NCBI GenBank assembly: GCA_903863935.1
Contig: CAIPDV010000019.1
Location: 1-63,482, forward strand
Source: an uncultured Bacteroidota bacterium
GTDB taxonomy: Bacteria > Bacteroidota > Bacteroidia > JABEUT01
Length of the DNA: 63,482 nucleotides
Direction of reading: 5' to 3'
Every line of letters begins with the position of its first letter. Position 1 is the stretch's first letter. The notes beneath the pieces are model-generated. The model worked only from the letters and a program-made list of their open reading frames with translations, ran no database searches and had not been told where the DNA came from. The translations under genes and the position numbers were made by a program. Positions 8,937-14,330 of the stretch are shown one piece after another.

Positions 8937-9577
8937 CAACTTTTAGTTTCCGCCTTTTTAAATAATTGAATCTTCGATTCCTGCTTATTCAGCAAACGGA
9001 TAATATTTTTACGATGCATGAATATAACCAGGGCCGGCAGAAAAATTGAAAAAGCCAAAACCCATTTATATTGCATTTTCGACATAACTGCCATCCAAAC
9101 CGGGAAACTAAGTGCTCCAATCATAGAGGCTAAAGATACATAATGAAACACAAAGAATACAAGGGCAAATACAACCACACACAATAAAGCCACTATGGGA
9201 GAAAAGGCAAGAATGATTCCGATTCCGGTAGCTACCCCTTTTCCGCCCTTAAACCCGACATAAATTGGCAAAATATGCCCGATTATAGCGGCACATGCCA
9301 AAACAACTTCCAAATGAATACGTTGTGAACTTCCCGAAGGATATGAACTGAATGTAATGATGCCGACCGCAAGCCACCCTTTCAGCATATCAATGATCAA
9401 CACTAAAATACCTGCCTTTTTACCTAATACACGTAACGAGTTGGTAGCACCTGAATTACCGCTTCCGTGCTCACGCACATCGGTAGCATAAAACTTTCTT
9501 CCAATCCATACTGAAGTAGGAATTGACCCAATCAGATATGCAATGGCAGTAAGAACTATATCTTGTAAACTAATCAA
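8936..9577 (-). CDS. plsY: Glycerol-3-phosphate acyltransferase PlsY
   Basis: PlsY is a polytopic inner-membrane enzyme that transfers acyl groups from acyl-phosphate to glycerol-3-phosphate, the first step of phospholipid synthesis. The 213-residue protein has the expected loops: YLIGSIPTSVWIG, HGSGNSGATNSLRVLGKK, and the glycine-rich KGGKGVATGIG. Five or more hydrophobic helices are visible. The start is a TTG at 9577, because an in-frame stop lies just upstream and no ATG fits the N-terminus. The stop overlaps the ATG of the giant SPOR protein (TGATG), which suggests translational coupling. Confidence 0.95.
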   Translation of the reverse strand: MISLQDIVLTAIAYLIGSIPTSVWIGRKFYATDVREHGSGNSGATNSLRVLGKKAGILVLIIDMLKGWLAVGIITFSSYPSGSSQRIHLEVVLACAAIIGHILPIYVGFKGGKGVATGIGIILAFSPIVALLCVVVFALVFFVFHYVSLASMIGALSFPVWMAVMSKMQYKWVLAFSIFLPALVIFMHRKNIIRLLNKQESKIQLFKKAETKS

Positions 9578-9638
9578 GGTTAACGGACTGTTTATCTACA
9601 AAATTAGCAAACAAAACACTATAACGGACTGAGAAATA

Positions 9639-10508
9639 TCAGCCCAGGTAGGTTTTCAGGATCTTGCTACGCGAATTGTGGCGTAACCTCCTGATAGCCT
9701 TATCTTTAATTTGCCTTACACGCTCCGGCGAAATTTCCAGCCTGCGGGCAATTTCCTCTATTAACAGGGGCGATTGCAGGTTACTCAGGCCAAAATAGTA
9801 CTTCAGCACATCGGCTTCGCGTTGCGGAATGGTAGATAAAGTTCTGGTTATCTCTACTTTTAGTGATTCTTTCAATAATTCGTTCTCCGGGCTTACTGCA
9901 TCTTCATCCTTGGTAACATCATACATGTTGCCATCGTCATCTTCACCGCCAAGGGGAGCATCCATTGATACAGTCCGGGCATAGTTTTGCATAGACAAAC
10001 GTATATCCGATTCGGTAATTTTTGTGATTTCCGATATCTCTTCTGCCGTAGGTTCTCTGCCAAACACTTGCTCCAGACGTGATGTGGCTTGGGTAATTTT
10101 ATGTATGGTATTGATCTTGTTCACCGGCAAACGGACTAATCTTGAATTTTCTGCCAATGCTTGGTGAATGGTTTGACGAATCCACCAAACTGCGTATGAA
10201 ATAAATTTGAATCCTTTGGAATGGTCGAAGCGTTTTGCTGCTTTCAGCAAGCCAAGGTTACCTTCATTTATAAGATCTTGCAAACTGAGTCCGCGGTTCT
10301 GATATTGTTTTGCAACCGATACCACAAAACGGAGGTTTGCTTTGGTAAGTTTCTCTAATGCGCTATCATCGCCCGCCTGAATTTTTTTAGCTAACTCTAC
10401 TTCTTCATCGGGTGTTATCATATCAACGCGGCTAATGTCGTGCAGATATTTATCGAGTCCGGGAGTGTCCCGGTTGGTTACTTTTTGCGAAATTTTTAAT
10501 TGTCTCAT
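9639..10508 (-). CDS. rpoD: Primary RNA polymerase sigma factor (RpoD/SigA, short Bacteroidota type)
   Basis: The 289-residue protein has sigma-70 region 1.2 (DTPGLDKYLHDISRVDMITPDEE), region 2 (LRFVVSVAKQYQNRGLSLQDLINEGNLGL and FISYAVWWIRQTI), region 3 and region 4.2 (IEEIARRLEISPERVRQIK). It lacks the long region 1.1 and non-conserved insertion of proteobacterial RpoD, as is normal in Bacteroidota. This sigma is the one expected to read the TTTG-N19-TAnnTTTG promoters found in the window. It is transcribed apart from surE, with a 170-base divergent spacer. Confidence 0.95.
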   Translation of the reverse strand: MRQLKISQKVTNRDTPGLDKYLHDISRVDMITPDEEVELAKKIQAGDDSALEKLTKANLRFVVSVAKQYQNRGLSLQDLINEGNLGLLKAAKRFDHSKGFKFISYAVWWIRQTIHQALAENSRLVRLPVNKINTIHKITQATSRLEQVFGREPTAEEISEITKITESDIRLSMQNYARTVSMDAPLGGEDDDGNMYDVTKDEDAVSPENELLKESLKVEITRTLSTIPQREADVLKYYFGLSNLQSPLLIEEIARRLEISPERVRQIKDKAIRRLRHNSRSKILKTYLG

Positions 10509-10678
10509 GGGAATTTCTATTATATAAATGTTAAACGACTCAGGTACGAAATAGTTACGTTAATAGATGTTAATATTTGAATAGCTTTGGCACATATATT
10601 AGACGTACGTAATAACAACTTAGTTGGGTTGTTACTTACTTTAATTTTTCACGATTGCCTTAACGATTTATTAGACGG

Positions 10679-11533
10679 ATGAAACGGAAAAAACCTTTGA
10701 TTTTAGTAACCAACGACGATGGAATTACCGCCCCGGGCATAAAAGCCCTTGTAGATGTGGCAAAAAACTTTGGCGATGTGTGTGTAATTGCCCCCGATAA
10801 ACCCCAATCGGGAATGGGACATGCCATAACGGTTCATTCCGGAATAATGGTTGTAAAACAGGATTTTCCGGGTGCTATGGCCGCATTTGCCTGCACCGGT
10901 ACCCCGGCCGATTGTGTAAAATTGGGCAAATACCATTTGCTTAAAGAGAAGCCTGATATATGCCTTTCGGGTATTAATCACGGGGCCAATATGTCATTGA
11001 ATGTAATTTATTCGGGAACCATGTCGGCTGCGCTGGAAGGTGCGCTGGAAGGAATACCCTCTATTGGAATATCGCATTGCAATAATGACCGTGAAGTAAG
11101 TATTGAAGCCAGCAAAAAAGTAGCGCATATTTTATTGGAAACATTTTTGCACAACAAACCCGACCCGCGCTTCGCTAAAGCTACGGACGAGGCAAGCCCG
11201 CGCTTCGCCAAAGCTACGGCAGGGCGAAGTAATAATTTATGCCTGAATGTAAATGTGCCCGATATCCCTTTCGGGGAAATTAAAGGACTTAAATTTTGCA
11301 GACAGGGCCAGGGGAACTGGAAAGAATTTTATGAAGAACACAAGGAGGAAAACGGAGCTGAATTATTATGGCTAAGCGGCAAATTCGAAAACTTTGAAAA
11401 ACGAAGTACCGATTCCGACCTTTGGGCACTGGCAAATAACTACGTCTCGGTTGTGCCTATACATGCCGATATGACACACTACGAAGAACTGGAAAAAGTG
11501 AAAAAGTGGGAAGTGAAGTGGTGGCAGGAATGA
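10679..11533 (+). CDS. surE: 5'/3'-nucleotidase SurE with an in-frame repeat insertion
   Basis: SurE hydrolyses nucleoside monophosphates and related phosphates. The metal-binding N-terminus ILVTNDDGITAPG, the DKPQSGMGHAIT loop, GTPADCV and LSGINHGANM are all present. At 284 residues it is longer than most family members (about 250). The excess is mainly two tandem 11-residue units beginning PRFAKAT near residues 162-184, encoded by a 33-bp DNA repeat that looks like an intergenic palindromic element rather than native protein. The insert lies between conserved segments, probably in a surface loop, so activity may be kept. Confidence 0.93.
   Translation: MKRKKPLILVTNDDGITAPGIKALVDVAKNFGDVCVIAPDKPQSGMGHAITVHSGIMVVKQDFPGAMAAFACTGTPADCVKLGKYHLLKEKPDICLSGINHGANMSLNVIYSGTMSAALEGALEGIPSIGISHCNNDREVSIEASKKVAHILLETFLHNKPDPRFAKATDEASPRFAKATAGRSNNLCLNVNVPDIPFGEIKGLKFCRQGQGNWKEFYEEHKEENGAELLWLSGKFENFEKRSTDSDLWALANNYVSVVPIHADMTHYEELEKVKKWEVKWWQE
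11164..11229 (+). repeat. Tandem 33-bp palindromic repeat inside surE
   Basis: Two copies of a 33-bp unit lie head to tail (11164-11196 and 11197-11229), both starting CCCGCGCTTCGC and containing AAAGCTACGG. The second copy has inverted arms CTTCGCC (11203-11209) and GGCGAAG (11223-11229). A diverged copy in opposite orientation lies at 13571-13602. The unit length is a multiple of three and has no stop in the surE frame. Confidence 0.8.
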
Positions 11534-11542
11534 TTTTATGAG

Positions 11543-11573
11543 TTTGGAATATCCGGTAAAAAGAATATCTTTG
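11543..11573 (+). promoter_or_regulatory. Bacteroidota promoter of the antitoxin gene
   Basis: TTTG (11543-11546), 19 bases, then TATCTTTG (11566-11573) match the -33/-7 consensus. The antitoxin ATG begins five bases after the -7 box, so the mRNA should have almost no leader. Confidence 0.75.
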
Positions 11574-11578
11574 TAAGT

Positions 11579-11803
11579 ATGAATACAAAGGATATAATTG
11601 CAGAAGTTCTTTCTCTTCCCGTTGAGCAAAGAGCCATGGTGGCAGATTCTATCTTAAAGAGCCTTAGCCCGCCTGAAACGGAAATAGATAAAAAATGGGC
11701 TGCCGTTGCAAAAAAACGTCTAGCTGAAATTCAATCGGGACAAGTGAAACCAATCCCCGGAGAAGATGTTTTCAAAAAAATAAGGGACCGTTTTCCTTCA
11801 TGA
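11579..11803 (+). CDS. Addiction-module antitoxin (putative addiction module component family)
   Basis: The 74-residue protein matches small antitoxins paired with RelE/ParE toxins: an N-terminal helix (DIIAEVLSLPVEQRAMVADSILKSL), a linker, and a C-terminal toxin-wrapping segment (WAAVAKKRLAEIQSGQVKPIPGEDVFKKIRDRF). Its stop overlaps the toxin start in an ATGA, the usual coupling. The partner toxin is truncated after 11 codons, so this is an orphan antitoxin. It still has a clear promoter and may persist as a regulator or as an anti-addiction gene. Confidence 0.85.
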   Translation: MNTKDIIAEVLSLPVEQRAMVADSILKSLSPPETEIDKKWAAVAKKRLAEIQSGQVKPIPGEDVFKKIRDRFPS

Positions 11804-11868
11804 ATTATTTTTTTCATCCGGAAGCCGAATCAGCACCCCGTCGGGGTGCAAGCTATTTACATTGTTAA
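11800..11868 (+). pseudogene. Truncated RelE/ParE-type toxin gene
   Basis: The frame opens with MNYFFHPEAES, the typical start of ParE/RelE-like toxins that follow this antitoxin family. It then runs into a perfect palindrome and stops after 22 codons (TAA 11866-11868). A normal toxin is about 95-100 residues, so most of the fold and all catalytic residues are missing. The end overlaps the 3' end of the convergent gene at 11857, so the rest of the toxin gene was probably lost in the event that brought that gene in. Confidence 0.75.
11833..11849. repeat. Perfect 7-bp-arm palindrome GCACCCC/GGGGTGC
   Basis: GCACCCC, three bases and GGGGTGC form a perfect GC-rich hairpin in an AT-rich setting, exactly where homology of the toxin gene ends. 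Confidence 0.75.
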
Positions 11869-12297
11869 GAAAACACCCTTATCTTCATTTTCCAAAATAT
11901 GGGCACTAACTGCCAATGAGAGTGGTTCATCTATTTTCCAAAAACCAATCCGTTTGACCAAAAATGAATCTGGGTGGCTTTCCTCCCATCGCGCTATTAA
12001 ACTTAATGATGGAGCAATTTTATATAAGAACCCATCTGTAATGAATTCCGAAATAACATTATAAAATATTTTACCATCTCTAATTATATCCTCTCCAAAA
12101 TAATAAACACCCAAATTAGGCAAATCGGACTCTTTTGAAACTTCATGAACTTGAAGTTCTAAGTCATCTGCTATTATAGCATCTGGCAAAATAAATGAAG
12201 AGTGCTTTTTAATTGATTCAAACAAATCAGAATCTTTTAATCCTGAATAATTTACAGGATTAAGGTGGATTATTTGCTCTTGGGTAAGTGATTTCAT
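11857..12297 (-). CDS. Hypothetical protein, 146 aa
   Basis: A cytoplasmic protein with no signal peptide or membrane segment and no recognised family. It begins MKSLTQEQIIHLNPVNYSG and is rich in Ile, Leu, Ser and Asp. The base composition is more AT-rich than surE next door, hinting at an acquired gene. Its last codons overlap the truncated toxin frame on the other strand. It is divergent from the lipoprotein gene at 12416. Confidence 0.6.
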   Translation of the reverse strand: MKSLTQEQIIHLNPVNYSGLKDSDLFESIKKHSSFILPDAIIADDLELQVHEVSKESDLPNLGVYYFGEDIIRDGKIFYNVISEFITDGFLYKIAPSLSLIARWEESHPDSFLVKRIGFWKIDEPLSLAVSAHILENEDKGVFLTM

Positions 12298-12395
12298 GTT
12301 TAAAGTGTTTACTTGTATTACAAACGAAAATCCATCACTTTTATTGTGGAGAGTTTAAGTAGCTTAGAATCCAACCTTTTAAAGAAATATTTTGG

Positions 12396-12403
12396 TATCT
12401 TTG
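12396..12403 (+). promoter_or_regulatory. -7 box TATCTTTG of the lipoprotein gene
   Basis: A perfect TAnnTTTG box ends 12 bases before ATG 12416. No clear -33 TTTG is seen at the usual distance. Confidence 0.5.
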
Positions 12404-12415
12404 TAAAAATAATTG

Positions 12416-13006
12416 ATGATGAGAAAAAGTCTGTTTATTCTATTTGTTATTTTGGTTAGCTGTAACGTACCTAAGCAAAAGTCAACAACCAATACAAAAG
12501 AAGATTCAATAAAGAATGCTTTAGCGGCAAAAAGAATTGAAGATTCATTGAAAACACATTGGATATTTAAGAAAGACACTGATCAAATGAGAAATATTGT
12601 AAATAGATTTGCTACTTTGAAATCAGGTGATGACATATTCTCTCTTTGCCTTAGAGATAAAGATAATCAAGTTGATATATATATATGTTCTAATAGCGAT
12701 GTATTTGCCGATGCTGACATTTTATGTAAATTCGATAATGATAGCATTCAAAAAATTAATTGTGGAAAGGCAGAGAACCGCACAGCATTGTTTCTTTTTG
12801 GTTCACCTACGACAGTTGAGGAATTAAAAGAACTTAAGGATGATAAAGAAATGCTAAAAATCTTTACAGATCAAAATAAGCGGATTAAGACTGAACAAAG
12901 CCAATTTGTAAAGAATCTGAAAGACCATAAAAAGTTAATAATTGAAGCGCATTTATATGGCAAAACAGAACAATCCTCATTCGATATAACTGGATTAAAA
13001 TGGTAA
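12416..13006 (+). CDS. Putative lipoprotein of unknown function
   Basis: The 196-residue product starts with a short hydrophobic signal and a lipobox-like LFVILVSC, with the Cys near residue 15, so it is probably an envelope lipoprotein. The mature part is Lys/Asp/Glu-rich with no recognised domain. One central stretch (LCLRDKDNQVDIYICSNSDVF) looks like a small beta sheet. Three start codons stand in a row (TTG, ATG, ATG); the ATG at 12416 is used here. Local AT richness is high, and the flanks are repeats and relics, so recent acquisition is plausible. Confidence 0.65.
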   Translation: MMRKSLFILFVILVSCNVPKQKSTTNTKEDSIKNALAAKRIEDSLKTHWIFKKDTDQMRNIVNRFATLKSGDDIFSLCLRDKDNQVDIYICSNSDVFADADILCKFDNDSIQKINCGKAENRTALFLFGSPTTVEELKELKDDKEMLKIFTDQNKRIKTEQSQFVKNLKDHKKLIIEAHLYGKTEQSSFDITGLKW

Positions 13007-13063
13007 GGTAATCCCTTTAATCGCTGATTTGCAATCAGTGCTTGTACTAATGTTTAATTTGTA

Positions 13064-13181
13064 ATTAAATTCTTTCATCAATCTTTATAGGGCTTTGTTC
13101 ATTGGCACTGCTTAACCTCCATTCCTGAGGCTGATTGACAAATCCTGCTTCTACCGGGTTTATTCTTAACCACAAATATAG
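13064..13181 (-). pseudogene. C-terminal relic of an IS200-like/REP-associated (Y1) transposase
   Basis: On the minus strand, the 38 codons before the TAA at 13064-13066 read YLWLRINPVEAGFVNQ followed by PQEWRLSSA. This is the typical end of Transposase_17/RAYT proteins (NPVKAGLV...W.SS). The catalytic HUH motif and tyrosine part are absent, and no start is available. It is a decayed fragment. Confidence 0.7.
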
Positions 13182-13297
13182 TGAAATGGGCCTTGATATA
13201 CTAAAACGAATAGTATATTTATTTTATCAAATAATTTGCAACGCAATTATCAGGCAATTGCTACACATTTGCCTGGCATTTATTAAGCAAAAATTAT

Positions 13298-13324
13298 ATG
13301 TCAGTACCCCCTCGTTACTGACAT
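13298..13324. repeat. Hairpin with ATGTCAGTA/TACTGACAT arms
   Basis: Two perfect 9-bp inverted arms enclose a 9-base loop. A related hairpin follows about 75 bases later. Confidence 0.7.
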
Positions 13325-13371
13325 AAAAATAGCGGGTTTAATTATTTATCTATCAGCCAAATATAGCTATA

Positions 13372-13404
13372 TGTCAGTAAAGTGATTTTTTGATTTTACT
13401 GACA
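13372..13404. repeat. Hairpin with TGTCAGTAAA/TTTACTGACA arms
   Basis: Two perfect 10-bp inverted arms enclose a 13-base AT-rich loop. It shares the TGTCAGTA arm core with the hairpin at 13298. Both lie near the Y1 transposase relic, as REP-like palindromes often do. Apart from these elements, the stretch 13182-13539 holds a weak GTCGG/CCGAC hairpin with a T-run near 13524-13540 and no gene. Confidence 0.7.
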
Positions 13405-13539
13405 CATTCGCAAAATCAGTAATCTGAAAATTTTGCGAAAAAATAGAGTTTTTTCTCCTTTTTTATTATAAATCTTTCATTGGGGTTCGGGGTGAATAGC
13501 AGTGTTCATAAATAATTAGCCAGTCGGGCTCCGACCTTT

Positions 13540-13570
13540 TTTGAAAAACACATTTCATGAAGTAACTTTG
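13540..13570 (+). promoter_or_regulatory. Promoter of module A
   Basis: TTTG (13540-13543), 19 bases, TAACTTTG (13563-13570). This 31-base block is identical at 27 positions, including most of the spacer, to the block at 40486-40516. That exceeds what promoter consensus alone requires. Confidence 0.75.
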
Positions 13571-13602
13571 CTTCGTCCGCCTTAGCTTTATGCGATGGCG
13601 GG
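13571..13602 (-). repeat. Inverted, diverged copy of the surE palindromic repeat
   Basis: Read on the minus strand this segment resembles the 33-bp unit in surE (CCCGC, TCGC, TAAAGCTA, CGGACGA in order). It lies between the module A promoter and the first ATG, in what would be the mRNA leader. Confidence 0.5.
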
Positions 13603-13608
13603 TATAGT

Positions 13609-13902
13609 ATGAAAAACGAGAGTATATATTCAGAACAATTAACAGGTAAAAAATTCACCAAAAACCTTGCTGTTATTTTATTGATAATAACAATGGGCAG
13701 TTTAGCATTACTTTACAAACCAATGCATTACGAATTTGAGTTTTTGAATTCTCGTTGTTATTTCATTGTTATTTTCCTTGTTATCTACTGTTATTTTCGT
13801 TGTTATTCATTGTTATTTTCGTTGTTATTTCGTTGTTATTTTCCTGTATTTTCAAGGCTTTTTATAGCTCAAACTATATCCCCAATCGGTCATAACACAT
13901 AA
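13609..13902 (+). CDS. Possible small membrane protein (97 aa), doubtful
   Basis: The frame follows a strong promoter. It starts MKNESIYSEQLTGKKF, has one convincing hydrophobic helix (LAVILLIITMGSLALLY), then becomes a Cys/Tyr/Phe/Leu run that is simply the translation of an 11-12-bp DNA repeat array. The second half is therefore unlikely to be a selected protein sequence. It may be a short membrane peptide with a repeat-derived tail, or the region may act as RNA or DNA rather than as a gene. Confidence 0.3.
   Translation: MKNESIYSEQLTGKKFTKNLAVILLIITMGSLALLYKPMHYEFEFLNSRCYFIVIFLVIYCYFRCYSLLFSLLFRCYFPVFSRLFIAQTISPIGHNT
13671..13692. repeat. Inverted element TGTTATT/AATAACA of module A
   Basis: TGTTATT (13671-13677) and AATAACA (13686-13692) face each other across 8 bases, 101 bases after the promoter. 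The same core units form the array that follows. The counterpart in module B is a perfect 27-base palindrome. Confidence 0.55.
13755..13845 (+). repeat. Phased array of eight TTGTTATTTTC-like units
   Basis: TGTTA starts at 13756, 13767, 13779, 13789, 13801, 13811, 13823 and 13834. Spacings are 11, 12, 10, 12, 10, 12 and 11 bases, mean about 11.1, close to one helical turn. Units read roughly NTTGTTATTTTC with drift in the last bases. There are no spacers as in CRISPR, and the period is not a multiple of three. Confidence 0.8.
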
Positions 13903-13920
13903 CTTATAACTCATAACTAA
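13885..13920 (+). repeat. ATAACTT-type short repeat cluster
   Basis: Degenerate 7-8-base units CATAACAC, ATAACTTA, TAACTCAT, AACTAA follow one another after a GGTCATAAC start. A similar cluster, also starting GGTCATAAC, lies at 60218-60255 beside ribF. Confidence 0.55.
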
Positions 13921-13995
13921 TTTTAAAAACCCTTCTTCATACGTACTTCATTTTGGGGTAGTAGTATTGCGTCATAATCAACAAAACAAACTGTC

Positions 13996-14265
13996 ATGAA
14001 ACTCACAAATGTAATTGCAACCGGAGCCATCTTCTTTGCTTTCGCTCTTACTCCTATAGTAAGCTTTGCACAAGATAAAAAAGAAGACCGCAAAGACATC
14101 CGCAAGGATGAACGTAAGGAAGTGCGCAACAAAGCACAAAGAAACCGTGCTATTGAAAAAGGCCATCCAAGACAAGCTGTAAAAGACGAAAAGAAAGTTC
14201 AGGCCGACAAGAAAGACCTGCATCACGATCGTAAAGATCTTCGTAAAGACAGAGCTGCCAAGTAA
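13996..14265 (+). CDS. Small secreted highly charged protein
   Basis: The 89-residue product has a clear signal peptide (MKLTNVIATGAIFFAFALTPIVSFAQ). The mature part of about 63 residues is almost wholly Lys, Asp, Arg and Glu, with a repeated K-D-R-K-D pattern. It should be a periplasmic or surface-exposed, probably helical or disordered, polyampholyte. Such small proteins are common in Bacteroidota, but no function is established. The gene is followed by a strong bidirectional terminator. Confidence 0.75.
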   Translation: MKLTNVIATGAIFFAFALTPIVSFAQDKKEDRKDIRKDERKEVRNKAQRNRAIEKGHPRQAVKDEKKVQADKKDLHHDRKDLRKDRAAK

Positions 14266-14286
14266 TCTTTTTTAAGGTTAAATTGT

Positions 14287-14317
14287 AAAAGCCACTTGGA
14301 TTATCCGGGTGGCTTTT
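14287..14317. terminator. Bidirectional terminator between convergent genes
   Basis: AAAAGCCAC (14287-14295) pairs with GTGGCTTTT (14309-14317), with A and T runs on both flanks. It serves the small charged-protein gene on the plus strand and tamL on the minus strand. Confidence 0.85.
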
Positions 14318-14330
14318 ATTGTTAGCATAC

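Noticed and set aside
13755-13845. CRISPR array
   Set aside because: Units are 11-12 bases with no unique spacers and no cas genes nearby.
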